Source: Ipomoea triloba (Eukaryota > Streptophyta > Magnoliopsida > Solanales > Convolvulaceae). Taken from it: DNA of 64,000 nt. Where the stretch lies: assembly GCF_003576645.1 (NCBI RefSeq), contig NC_044916.1, positions 17,534,524-17,598,523 on the forward strand, in the 5' to 3' direction. Numbering within the stretch: the first letter of the stretch is position 1; each line of letters opens with the position of its first letter. Below, one piece after another: positions 48,435 through 59,924 of this stretch. The translations under genes and the position numbers were made by a program. The notes beneath the pieces are model-generated. The model made no database searches and was not told the DNA's origin. It was given only the letters and a program-made list of their open reading frames with translations.

Positions 48435-48847
48435 TGTTATGGTATGGATTTTGGTGAAAGTATTTTGCATATTTGGTAGTAGGGTAGAATTGGAATGATT
48501 ACCAATATTGATTTTTGCTTATGTTTAACCTTATAATGGGAATAAATGTTTTACAAATACAAAAATCAGAAATCAAAACAAATGATCCTAATATAATGAC
48601 ATCTAAAGCATCAATGTGAACAAAAAAAAAAAAAAAAAAAAACAAAACAAAAATCTAAAAGTATTAATCCAAACTTTAAAATCATATTACCAATAAGATG
48701 GAATGATACCTTTCTATTAGGAAATATGGTTTTTAATTGAAATGGTAATCAAATCTTATGGTTGTATTTAAAAATTTTGTCAACCAAGCACTAACTATGA
48801 TTTTAATTCACATTTCTAGTGTGTAAACCCATGAACCAAACATACCC
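48435..48847. mobile_element. Tourist-like MITE, left end lost
   Basis: It ends ccatgaaccaaacataccc next to TTA, the reverse of the GGG(C/T).TGTTTGGTTC end at 12788. Its left part (tttggtgaaagtatttt then ggtagtagggtagaat) matches about 12850-12900 as well. The two are copies of one family. Confidence 0.55.
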
Positions 48848-48905
48848 TTAGTTCTTACTCACCAACCAAAACACTCTTATGACAAAAGGTGGAAATGCCC
48901 ACCTT

Positions 48906-49475
48906 AGGTGCCCCCTAGGCGTGGAAATGGGCCGAGTCGAGTCGAGCTTTAGAAAATTAGGCTTGGGTCTGCTACAAAAATCTAAAGCCTAAGTCTGGGC
49001 TGAACCTGTATGTAGGCTTTTTGTTAGGCTCAAGTCTGAGCCTACAACTGGCCTAGTTTGGCCTGAAACCTTTTTAAAAGCATGTTTAATATTTAGGCAA
49101 TTAAAATGCTTCAAAATAAATCATGCTTTGAGCTTATTTAAAGCCTACATGTTAAGACCTTTTAAAAACTTTAACAGCACGTTTGGTTCACGGAATGAAT
49201 TTGGAGATAATATGAATACTATTTCACAGGGAATGGAATAAGTAAGGAATATGACAGGAATTGTATTTTGTTGGTTGGTTCGCTGAAGGAATAGACTTTA
49301 GGAATTGTATTCCGATGTTTGGTTGGTTAAAGTAATAATAGAAATGAAATAAGTTTTAAAGACATAAATACCCTTATACAAAATAATAACAACAACAACA
49401 ACAACAACAACAATAATCATCATCATAATCATAATCATTATTATTATTATTATTTTGAATAATCATCATTATTAC

Positions 49476-49520
<45 letters not shown>

Positions 49521-49585
49521 GCAGGACACACATCACACATGTATGTTTGTTTATATCTAAATTGCCTTTAATTAATAATCCTTTA

Positions 49586-49617
<32 letters not shown>

Positions 49618-50545
49618 TATTTGTTAGAGAGATACATGGAGGTTGAAAGATTCACTCCTGGCCTAAGATTTTTGAGTTTGAATATGTGATTAACATCCTT
49701 CATTTTTCTATATAAATAGCTTAAGTTTTTCTATATTCATTTTTCATACAATTATATATTTTCACTGACAGTTCTCTCTGGTTAACACACACAAATATAT
49801 ATATATATATAGGTTGAGAAATTATTATTATTATTATTATTATTATTGTTAAGAATTATAATATAATATAAAAGGGCATTCTCGGTATTATAGTATAAAA
49901 GCTATTCCCAAATACTTGGGAATAGCTAATACTAGGGGGTCCCCTAGGAATGGCTATTCCCCTTACAAAGGAAATAGCTCATTCCCGGGAATGTTATTCC
50001 TAGGAATAGAATGACGAACCAAACAGTGGAATAGGTCTATTCCAGGGAATGGTATTCCATTCCCGACCTATTCCACGAACCAAACACGCTGTAATAGGTA
50101 TGTCTAAATAATTTAAGAAATATACCTAATACAAAACTAATACATAATTACAAGTATATCACCACAATGCAAACATAATAGCAATAAAATATAAAATGAA
50201 ATAAAACAAGTCACGACTTCAGCATGCTCGTTAACTTGTTTAGAAATAAATTCAATTGTATTATTATTTGTTATCTTATATAATCTCATAAATAATTAAC
50301 AATCAACTCACATAATTAAGTTGAGACATTTCATTAAATATTATGACAATAAGAACAGTTAATAATGTATATATATATATATATATATAGGTCGAACATG
50401 GTATATATAGGTTTGGCTTGTTTAGTTTAATAGGCTTTGAAATTGACTCAAGTCTAGCCTTTTTATTAATCCAGCTAGGCCTTAATTAGGCCAGGACATA
50501 GGCCCCTACAAGGGGCCTAGCCTATTCTCACCCGTAGGCGCCCCA
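48906..50545. mobile_element. DNA-transposon-like element split by a nested MITE
   Basis: It begins ctaggcgtggaaatgggccgag and ends aaggggcctagcctattctcacccg, with many taggctt/aagccta motifs near both ends. It is interrupted by the element at 49175-50091. No coding region. Confidence 0.5.
49175..50091. mobile_element. Tourist-like MITE with TAA duplication (917 bp)
   Basis: Ends cagcacgtttggttcacggaat and attccacgaaccaaacacgctg are inverted copies, flanked by TAA at 49172-49174 and 50092-50094, as PIF/Harbinger insertions are. The interior holds ATT/TTA microsatellites (about 49384-49520, 49590-49617 and 49825-49850). It lies within the older element at 48906-50545. Confidence 0.75.
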
Positions 50546-51479
50546 ACAAGCCGGCCCGACATATGCTGAGCATACCTTAACTGTAGGAGGCACTTTTAAG
50601 CTCGTAACATACAACGACTAATCCCCGTTCGCACCGAGCAAACCCAATTAAGGGGCAAAGTGCTGACCAGATTGATTTTTCCATACAAAAAGAGGTTCAA
50701 ACTCCTGACCTCTCTTAAGGGACAAGAGCACGATCACTCATGCCAACCAAACTGGTTTACAATATGATATTTATGTATTTAATTGTATAGTACTGTGAAC
50801 TTTCTTGTAATGGTGCAACATGACATTTAAATTTCTTCTGAACAATAATATAATTAATTTTACGTTTTAGTTACATAATTATATTTTTAAATTTATAATC
50901 CTCGATATTTTTTTTTGAAAGCTATAATCCTCGATATAAGTTAACCATATTTAGTTTTTAGATTTTTAAAGGTCACTAAATCCAACAAAAAAAGGACCAA
51001 ATTTAATTTGGTCAAGTTTAAAAAAGAATTAAAAAAAATCTAAAGATTAAATGTAGTACAATTAATACTTTAAGACTAAATCTAGAAATGCATTATATTC
51101 ATAAGGCCAATAATAAAATTAGTTCTTCACCAATAAGATACTTTTTACTATGCCATTATGCTATTAGATAGGGACTACGCTATTGCTACCTTGTGTTGAG
51201 TGGGGTCATTTGCCCCCACTCAACTTGTTTTACTATGTAGATATATATTTTTAAATATTATAAAATTGATCAAAATCTACGCTCATAATAAGAGCCAATA
51301 ATGTTAGACCCTTAACTAGAACTAAAAAAAAATGTTGGTGTAATAGTCTGCTATAACATATTGTACTTTGTGTTCTTCTTATTGTGCAAACTCCAATTGA
51401 ATTGCTAATATATCCTAATCATTTATAATTTTACCAAATTTTTTCCATTAAAAATAACGGGAATTTAACATTAAAAGCT

Positions 51480-51632
51480 AACGACGGAATATCCCAAGAC
51501 CTTTCTTGTAAAAATTAATGGGTAAGTTAAAAGCTAACGACGGAATATTCCGTTACTCTAAATTAAAAGCTAAATTAATGGGTAGCTTTTAACTTACCCA
51601 TTAATTTAGAGTAACGGAATATTCCGTATGTT
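51480..51632. repeat. inverted repeat with cggaatattccg palindromes
   Basis: attaatgggtaagttaaaagct (about 51515) is matched in reverse by agcttttaacttacccattaat (about 51580), and gacggaatattccgttactctaaatta pairs with taatttagagtaacggaatattccg. The structure is a perfect-looking hairpin of about 100 bp. The same cggaatattccgtt motif occurs at 42410. Confidence 0.7.
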
Positions 51633-51797
51633 AGGCAATTTGTTTCTTTATTACAGTTTTCAAACAAATTGGCAATATTCTATAATAAAATTCTGTATAG
51701 ATTCCTAACTTATAATTAGAATATTGAAGTCTTAATAGAATTCTATAATACAAATTTGTATAGATTCCTAACTAAACCATTATTCTACCCAAAACAA

Positions 51798-51810
51798 CAG
51801 TATATAAACC
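51798..51810 (+). promoter_or_regulatory. TATA box upstream of RPA-like fragment
   Basis: gtatataaacccc is a strong plant TATA sequence about 450 bases before the RPA-like frame. The gap is long, so an upstream non-coding exon is likely if it is used (inference). Confidence 0.45.
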
Positions 51811-52246
51811 CCTCCCCTTCTCACGTGTATTCACCCAATACTAAACCTAACATATTCTGCAACCCACCATCTACTTGGCGTTCTATAGGTATGATTGTCA
51901 AAATATTATCATGCTAATTCTATTATTTGTATTTGTACTCATAATGATTACAGTTTTTTTTTTAAATCAATGATGGTATATTCATTAATTAGTATAACTT
52001 CAATATCTTTATGTAAATATATCTATTGTATAATCTGTTCATCTATACTTGTATAATTGTATGTAATGTTGTGGTTCTCATTATATATAATTATTTTCAA
52101 AAAAAAAAATATTCATCTATAATCTACACATTTTAGTTACTCCTAACTCCCTAATCTATGGTTTTTGAATTTATGTTGTGGTTCCCATTATATTATTTCA
52201 TAACATCCTTTATGAACATATTTCTCATGGCACAAGGATATTAATC

Positions 52247-52788
52247 ATGACAAATGCAGTAAAGTTAATTGATATTGACACACAAACTGTGAGTTGGAGT
52301 TGTACAGTTCATGTCATTAAGAAAAACGAACCAAATCATGCTATTGGAACGCCTGAGAAAAAGTATATGCTCATCGTACTTGAGGATGAAACAATAAGTA
52401 AATAGTAAAAAATTTCTCCCTTTATTATTATTATTATTATTATTATTTTATTTTTATCATTATTAGTATTATTATTATTATAAAGATGCTCTCATTCACC
52501 ACCAACATCATTGTAAATGCTATATCTAAATACCACCAACATCATTGTAAATGCTATATCTAAATGCAAGGAACTCGGGTTCAATCAATAGTGTTTGATA
52601 ATGACATTGGAATGTATGATATCACTTTTCAAACCAACAAATGGTACATCATCTCAAATGTCATTGTCAAACCTGTCCGGGCGAACTATAAAGTACTTGA
52701 TCACAAATACAATTATACATGGATTTTAAATGGTCGGATCGGTGTCCAAACAAGTGACAATGATGACACGCCATTTGCTCGCATGTAA
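52247..52788 (+). pseudogene. RPA1-like OB-fold gene fragment (Helitron-type)
   Basis: Two exons, 52247-52397 and 52571-52785, join in phase across a GT-AG intron that contains a TTA microsatellite and an exact 34-bp tandem duplication. The product reads VKLIDIDTQTVSWSCTVHVI then YMLIVLEDE, and then RTRVQSIVFDND, KWYIISNVIVKP and YTWILNGRI. This is the first OB fold of the plant replication-protein-A-like (DUF223) family carried by Helitrons. RPA binds single-stranded DNA. Later OB folds and the zinc-finger C-terminus are not seen, and a Copia insertion at 53039 lies just downstream. I treat it as a broken Helitron cargo gene, though a divergent host gene is possible. Confidence 0.65.
52495..52566. 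repeat. exact 34-bp tandem duplication
   Basis: accaccaacatcattgtaaatgctatatctaaat occurs twice in a row at the 3' end of the RPA-like intron, just before the acceptor. Confidence 0.85.
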
Positions 52789-53038
52789 GTGGTTTTTATA
52801 GCATAATGTACAAAAGAACTTAACGGAAAAATGGGACATAAATGAGGGGTATAACCTTCATTCACATTTATTATGTTTTTAGATTAGATTATATTTACTA
52901 CATTGTTAATTTTTTTACACTATATTGCAATTAAATATCAAAGCTATACTAAAACATAATGTTATATATTTATTTATCAACTATTATGTTAAAACATGAA
53001 AAAAAATTTAAAAATAATAATTTGAAACTAATCATATT

Positions 53039-53173
53039 TATTAGGACTCTCTGAGTTTGAGTCACGTTAGGACTAGCTATCCTACTCTACCTGAGACTCC
53101 CCTAGTATATATATCTCCTATTCCTCATCATTGTAATTGTTCAATTGAATCAATACAATATTCAGTTCTCATC
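53039..53173 (+). repeat. 5' LTR of Copia element 2
   Basis: It begins TATTAGGACT and ends TTCTCATC, so lacks the usual TG..CA ends. A TATA-like gtatatatat lies in the middle. I see no difference from the 3' LTR. Confidence 0.93.
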
Positions 53174-53184
53174 TGGTATCAGCT
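53174..53184 (+). other. primer-binding site (tRNA-iMet)
   Basis: tggtatcagct directly after the LTR is complementary to the 3' end of plant initiator methionine tRNA, the usual primer of Copia reverse transcription. Confidence 0.85.
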
Positions 53185-53203
53185 AGCCTAGGTTTATTTT
53201 CCA

Positions 53204-56200
53204 ATGGATGACGGCTCTGTTAATTCTTCCGAACGGACCGTTTCTGATGTAGCTATTTCTTCTGCGGTTTCTTCAGCAGCCGCTTCTCTGTCTGCTGCGC
53301 ATCACTATGTTAGCATTAAGCTAACGAACAAGAATTTCTTGTTTTGGAGGACGCAGGTTATTCCGTTTCTTCGTGGGCACGACCTCATGGGTTTCGTTGA
53401 TGGCACGAACTCTTGCCCTAATCGTTTTCTTCCCGTTTAAGAAGGCTCCTCCGCTGCTGCTGCTCTACCCAACCCGCTGCATGCTCCATGGGTGCGCCAA
53501 GATCAGGCGGTCCTTAGCATGTTAATCTCTTCACTTTCGTCGGAAGTTATGTACCTCGCAATTGGTTGCACTACGTCGCGTGATCTCTGGTTGGCGCTTG
53601 AGCAGGCTCTCGCTTCTTCCAGTCAAGCTCGGATTATGCATATTCTTGGACAGCTGCAAACAATACGCCAAGGTGATGCCTCCGCCGTCGACTACATTGC
53701 TCGTGCGCAAGTTATGGTGGAAGATCTAGCTCTTGCTGGCCGTGCGGTTCCTTTGGAGGATCAGAATATGTATATTTTCAGAGGTTTACGTCCAGAATAT
53801 CACTCTATCGTAGCCTCTTTGAATGTTCGAGGTCAGCCGGTGCGTCTTCCCGAACTCGCCGATCTCCTTGGCTCGCATGAGTTCGCTACCGGTGATAGCT
53901 ATGGCAGTGTTCCAGCCCCTGCAGCTGCGGCTTTTGTTGGCCAGCGTGGTAGTGGAGGTCGGTCGCGGTCTTGGCGTGGCGGATCGAATCGCCGTGGTGG
54001 GAATCAGTCACGTGGCGGTGCTGTTTTCGCCGACCAACAGCAGCAGGGCGGTGGTGTGCAGCGTGGACGTGGCTCGCATGGCGGTGGCAGGTCACGTGGG
54101 CGACGTGGTGGTAATTGGCAGCCTCAATGCCAATTATGTGGCAATTATGGCCATCTTGCACCAGCCTGTTTTTCTTTAATTGGCCGTGGACTCCAAGCTC
54201 ATTTAACATATGCTGAGGATGCGCCGAATCTTGTGTCTGACTCGCATCTTTGGATTCCAGACACTGGGGCGACAAATCACGCGACCCCTGATATTGCTGC
54301 GCTCTCTACATCTGAAGAGTACACTGGTGGTGATGCTCTTCGAGTTGGTGATGGTACAGGTTTGCTTATTAGTCATACTGGTCATGCTTCTTTTTCTACC
54401 CCGTCTAAAGTATTTAGGATGTCTGATATTTTACATGTTCCTGGTTTGTCTTCCTCTCTTTTATCTGTGCAACGCTTTGCAAAAGATAATAAAGTCTTTT
54501 TTGAGTTTCATCCATCCTTTTTTGTTGTGAAGGATATAGCAACCAAGGCAATTCTTCTTCGCGGCAATAGTTGCGGTGGTCTCTACACGTTGCCCATTCC
54601 GAAAAACAGTCCCCGTGCGTTTATCTCGTCCCGTGCTTCCTCTTCCGTATGGCATGATCGTTTGGGACATCCTCATCAACGAGTCTTAGATCGTATTCTT
54701 CCTTTTTGTTCTGTTAGTGGTTATAGTCGCAATAATCGTTCTACTTCTTCTTTGTGTTCTGCGTGTCAATTGGGCAAGTCTACTCGTTTCCCTTTGCCAC
54801 GTGTAGACTCTGTTAGTTCGAATATTCTTGATTTGATTTATACTGATATTTGGGGACNCTTCTTCTTTGTGTTCTGCGTGTCAATTGGGCAAGTCTACTC
54901 GTTTCCCTTTGCCACGTGTAGACTCTGTTAGTTCGAATATTCTTGATTTGATTTATACTGATATTTGGGGACTAGCTCCTGTTTTGTCTTCTTCTGGTTA
55001 TCGTTATTTTGTTCTTTTTGTTGATGACCATTCTCGTTACACGTGGTATTATCCTATGAAATTGAAGTCTGACTTGTATGCCATTTTTGACAAGTTTCGT
55101 GCCTTAGTTGAACGGTCATTTAATCGCAAAATTAAGGCTATTCAGTCGGACTTAGGAGCTGAATACAAAAAGCTACATACTGTTCTTTTTCAGTTAGGGA
55201 TTCATCATAGACAATCATGTGCCTACACTCATGAACAGAATGGTCGTGTTGAGAGGAAGCACAGGCATATTGTCGAAACTGGTCTTAGTCTTATGGCTCG
55301 TGCGTCTGTTCCATCTCGTTTTTGGGACTTTGCTTTTGAAACTGCTGTTTACTTGATTAATAGAATGCCATCTAGTGTTTTTGCAGAATTCCAGTCCTCA
55401 TTTATTGTTACATAAATCTTCTCCCTCATACTCTTTTCTTCGTGTGTTTGGTTGTCTTTGTTATCCTCACTTGCGTCCTTATAATCGTCACAAAATGTCG
55501 TATCGGTCATCTCCTTGTGTCTTCTTAGGTTATCCTGAGTCTTTTAGGGGGTACAGATGCATGGACTTAATGACTAATAAGATTTATATCTGCAGACATG
55601 TACACTTTGACGAGAATGTGTTTCCCTTTGTTAGTAGGGTTGCTGTGCCATCTCCTCCCTCTGTGCAGAAGCCGTGGGCTGAATCGGTTTTACAGGTATT
55701 GCCATCTTCTCTTGCTGATTCTGCTCAGGCTGATTCTCCTGTCACCACCACTGCTGCTCCTACTCGTCAAAGAGAACGACCCCGTGGCAAGTCCACACGT
55801 CCGACTGTTCGCTCCCATGCAATGGCTACGAGGAGTCGGTCTGTGGCCCCACTTTTGGCTCTCTCTGCTCAGGCCTGTCCTACCGAGCCCACTTGCTACA
55901 CTCAGGCAGTTAAATTTTCTGAATGGCGAGAGGCAATGGATCTGGAGTTCAATGCACTTTTGCACAATCAGACTTGGGTTCTAGTTCCTCCTCGCCCAGG
56001 TATGAATGTGATTGGGTGTAAGTGGGTTTTTCGTACTAAACGTAAAGCTGATGGTTCAATAGAGAGGCATAAGGCGAGACTTGTGGCGAAAGGGTTTAAT
56101 CAAGTTCCTGGTCAGGACTTTTTTGACACCTTTAGTCCGGTTGTGAAACCCACTACAGTCAGATTGCTTTTGAGTTTGGCTATTTCCTCAGGTTGGGTGG

Positions 56201-57417
56201 TTAGGCAGCTTGACGTACACAATGCATTTTTGAATGGTGATTTGGCTGAGACTGTTTATATGCGTCAACCACCCGGGTATGCTGATGCTCAATTACCTGA
56301 TCACGTTTGTCTGTTGAGGCGTTCCTTATATGGCTTAAAGCAAGCTCCACGAGCTTGGTTTAATCGGCTGCATACTTTTTTACTCTCTGTTGGGTTTATA
56401 GCTTCAAAGACTGATGTGTCATTATTCTATTACTCTCGTGGTTCTGCATGTGTGTATCTTTTAGTATATGTTGATGACATTTTGGTAATGGGGACTGATG
56501 AGCTACTAGTGTCTGATTTACTCTCTAAACTGTCTAATGCTTTCAAAATTAGAGATCTTGGTGAACCTGGTTTCTTTCTTGGAATTGAGCTAGTCAAAAC
56601 TAGCAATGGTGTTATTCTTTCTCAGCAGCGGTACATGTCAGACATCTTGAAACGGGCTGGAATGACTGATTGTAAACCTCTCGCCACTCCTATTTCTACA
56701 TCGAAAACTCCATTGCTTAATTCAGATTCATATGAAGATCCAACGAAATACAGGAGTTTGGCTGGTGCTCTCCAGTATCTCACAATTACACGGCCAGACT
56801 TATCCTTTGCGGTCAATCAATTGTGTCAACATATGCATGCTCCAACATTGTCTCACTGGGAGCAGCTAAAACGAGTGCTCAGGTATGTCAAAGGCACCCT
56901 CTCATTCGGCTTGCGTGTAACTCAGTCAAATTCTAGAGAGCTTCATGCTTTCTCTGATTCTGACTGGGCTGGTTGTCCTGAGGACCGTAAATCTACTAGT
57001 GGGTATGCAGTGTTTCTTGGCACCAATCTTATATCTTGGGTGTGCAAGAAATAGAAGACAGTTGCAAGATCATCCACGGAAGCTGAGTATAAAGCCTTGG
57101 CTGATGTTTGTGCTGAGGTCATATGGATCATGTCCTTGCTGCGTGAGATCAAAATTGATGGCATCCTTACTCCCAAATTATGGTGTGACAATCTTGGTGC
57201 TACTTACATGTGTGCGAATCCAATTTTTCATGCAAGAACTAAGCACGTGGAGATTGACTACCACTTTGTTAGAGATAGGGTTGCCAATGGAGATATTCAG
57301 GTTAACTTTATTTCCACAAAAGATCAATTAGCTGATATCTTTACAAAAGCTTTGCCTAGTCCTAGATTTTCTTTTCTTAGGGACAAGCTTCAGGTTAGTA
57401 GTTTACCCTGCGCTTGA
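53204..57417 (+). pseudogene. Copia gag-pol polyprotein, three lesions
   Basis: Starting at the ATG 53204, the frame gives Gag (HHYVSIKLTNKNFLFW, HAPWVRQDQAVLSM, Gly/Arg-rich linker, zinc knuckle CQLCGNYGHLAPAC), protease (DTGATNHAT), integrase (WHDRLGHPH, QLGKSTRFP, IYTDIWG, QSDLGAEYKKL), RT (KWVFRTKRKADGS, YVDDILVMG) and RNase H ([31 protein letters not shown]). Lesions are TAA at 53438-53440 (probably from CAA), a one-base shift near 55385 in a T-run, and TAG at 57052-57054 (probably from CAG). A 114-bp direct repeat around an N at 54858 also breaks the frame but is an assembly fault. Translation of an intact polyprotein is impossible from this copy. Confidence 0.92.
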
Positions 57418-57424
57418 GGGGGAG
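57415..57424 (+). other. polypurine tract
   Basis: tgagggggag immediately before the 3' LTR is the second-strand priming site of the retrotransposon. Element 1 has the same tract. Confidence 0.85.
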
Positions 57425-57559
57425 TATTAGGACTCTCTGAGTTTGAGTCACGTTAGGACTAGCTATCCTACTCTACCTGAGACTCCCCTAGTATATATAT
57501 CTCCTATTCCTCATCATTGTAATTGTTCAATTGAATCAATACAATATTCAGTTCTCATC
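57425..57559 (+). repeat. 3' LTR of Copia element 2
   Basis: The same 135 bases as 53039-53173 on reading through, followed by the target duplication ATATT at 57560-57564. Confidence 0.93.
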
Positions 57560-57564
57560 ATATT

Positions 57565-58940
57565 AACTACATAGGGATGATTTGTTGACAAAGAAGACAT
57601 TCAAGTAACCCAATAAATTGATTTAAAACTCACTATTAAAAATGTCAATGTAGGGCAATAGAACATTGTGACACACTTGATACATTGGAAATATGCTGAG
57701 ACTACAACATTGTTGAAATCAATCTTTCAAATTCAGAAAAAAAAAATTGAAAAATAGTTACCGTTGCAACATTCATTAATCTTGTATGTAAAATACTTAT
57801 TATGCATTCTTTAAATATATTAGAACTAATATAAATTTATAATTCATTCATTTTCCACAATCAACCTGTTCAGATTAAAAACAAAATCAACATCGATCTT
57901 GACAATAAAAATAATTGGTATATAGGATTGAACATTATCTCGTGAAAAACTAGTATACTAATATAAGAGTCAAAGAAAGTTAGGCCTATAATGGGTAAAA
58001 AAAATGACAGTCAAATTATTAAATCAAATGGATTGTTCAAATTTATATTTTTCCTTGAGATTTCCTAATTTATCCTTAATTATATGATTATCCGTTAAAT
58101 TTTTCGTTAAATATTCTCTTTTCCGTTAATACTTCGTTAACTTTTAACTTACTCATTAATTTCTATAAGTCCTTCTTAGGTTCGAATCCCATTCCAATCA
58201 AAGTTGACATAATTGTTGAACATATACTACGAATATGTTAGAGTATATTATTCAAAAAGTAAAGACTCCACTCTACTACTATTATTAAATTAAATTAATT
58301 CGTAGTTACAATAAAAAAAATAATACATATGCATTTCTTTAATTTATAATTCAATTTTTACAATGCCTTTATTATTCAAAAAAAATATTCATTATCAAAA
58401 AATTTTTAAAGAGATATAATTTCATTAGTTATATTGTTTATATTTTCTACCATGCAAAGATTCCTTACCTTCAAATTTATTAATTAATTATATTCACTAC
58501 ATTATTCATTGTTTTCTTTTTACACTATCTTGTAATTAAATATCAAAGTTATACTAAAAAATAATGTTATATATTTATTTACCAAGTATTATGTTAATAA
58601 CATTGAAATTTAAAAAAAAAACAGTTTGAAACCAATCATATTAGCTACTATTTAGGGAGGATTTGTTGACAAAAAATATATTCAAATAACCCAATAAATT
58701 GATTTAAAACTCATTATTAAAAATATCAATGTAGGGCAATAGAACATTGTAACACACTTGATGCATTGAAAATATGCTGAGACTATAACAATGCTGCAAT
58801 CAATTTGACAAACATAGAAAATGAAGAAATTTCAAAAATAGGCACCGTTGATTCATCTATTTATCCGGTATGTAAAATACTTATTGTGCATTCATTAAAT
58901 ATATTAGAACTAATATAAATTTACAATTCATTTCTTCCTA
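57565..58940. repeat. tandem duplication of Helitron-like DNA, first unit split by Copia
   Basis: Unit one is 52880-53038 plus 57565-57830; unit two is about 58480-58930. Shared motifs include acccaataaattgatttaaaactca, atgtagggcaatagaacattgt and atatgctgagactacaac. A Helitron-like junction (gtgaaaaactagtatactaatata) lies at about 57940-57963. No coding frame. Confidence 0.65.
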
Positions 58941-59389
58941 AGCCTAATTTTGGTCACTATTTTTTTTAAAGTTTATGCACAAGGTAAAAAATAATTTAAC
59001 TCGAAGGTTAATATCAATTCAATAAAAAACACACACACACACACACCCACAAATCAAGTACTACACTCATTCCTACTAATTCTAAAAATACGAACTTGAA
59101 AATTAACAGGTGAAAATACGAACTTGATGAATATCAACATGCATTTGCAAGATCAAGAGTTCATAGTACAACTAATTAAGATCCAGTCATATACACAATA
59201 AGGAAAATCCATAGCTTCCGACATCATAATCTCATTGCATGGTGTTGTCATCTATGCTACCAACAGTAATCCAATTGCAAATAACACACTACCAACAAAA
59301 AAGAATAAGACAAATAGTGAAGATGGAGACAATGACAATGTTACTCAAAAGAGAATTGAGAATACTTTAAAAAACTCAAACCAAATTAA

Positions 59390-59607
59390 AGTTGCAAACA
59401 TTTATTTTAGTGACAATTGTAATGAATTTTCTATATTATCTTGGATTCATATATTTTGAGTTACATATTTAAATAAACAAATTCGACATTCAATTACCTA
59501 TGTATAAACTTCTCATATATAATGTTACATTGATATACTTTCAAATATTTATTTAAATATAAACATTGGGCATTAATTCACCCGCGCAATGCGCGTGTAA
59601 AACTAGT
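59390..59607 (+). mobile_element. Helitron-like 3' terminus with perfect hairpin
   Basis: attgggcattaattcacccgcgcaatgcgcgtgtaaaactagtt: a perfect cgcgc/gcgcg hairpin with an aat loop, ten bases before CTAG at 59603-59606. The region before it matches that before 41925. It is the best-preserved end of the family here and may be the 3' end of the Helitron that carries the RPA-like fragment. Confidence 0.6.
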
Positions 59608-59924
59608 TATTATAATAAAAAGGTAGAAATTCAAAAATAAGAATGGCGAAGTTTGTATGTGTCTACTTATTTTATAACTTTTTACTATTATGATTTGTGA
59701 TTTTATCTGAGTTAGTATTAACTATTAGATGAAGAATAAAAGAATCAACTTCAATCTTCAAAAAAAAAAAAAAAAGAATCAACTTCAATTTTAATACATG
59801 CACAAATTAAATTTTAGAGAAATGTAAATTCGATTTTCAAAAGACACGGCGATATCTAATGAATGATTTTTTATTTACATTAGTTTTTTTTTAACTTTTA
59901 AAATTAATCTTAATTTTGACTTCT

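Larger units (their letters stand above)
53039..57559 (+). mobile_element. Ty1/Copia retrotransposon, young but defective (element 2)
   Basis: The element is bounded by 135-bp LTRs (53039-53173 and 57425-57559) that look identical, and by a 5-bp target duplication ATATT at 53034-53038 and 57560-57564. The primer-binding site tggtatcag follows the 5' LTR directly, and tgagggggag precedes the 3' LTR. The single gag-pol frame has the Copia order gag, protease, integrase, RT, RNase H. Short LTRs and the Gag motif LTNKNFLFWR suggest the Ale/Retrofit lineage (tentative). The insertion split a duplicated Helitron-like segment. The length includes a 114-bp artefact duplication at 54744-54972. Confidence 0.95.

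Noticed and set aside
54744..54972. Biological duplication in the Copia integrase region
   Set aside because: An exact 114-bp repeat with a single N at the junction, as at other joins in this scaffold. More likely unmerged contig ends.
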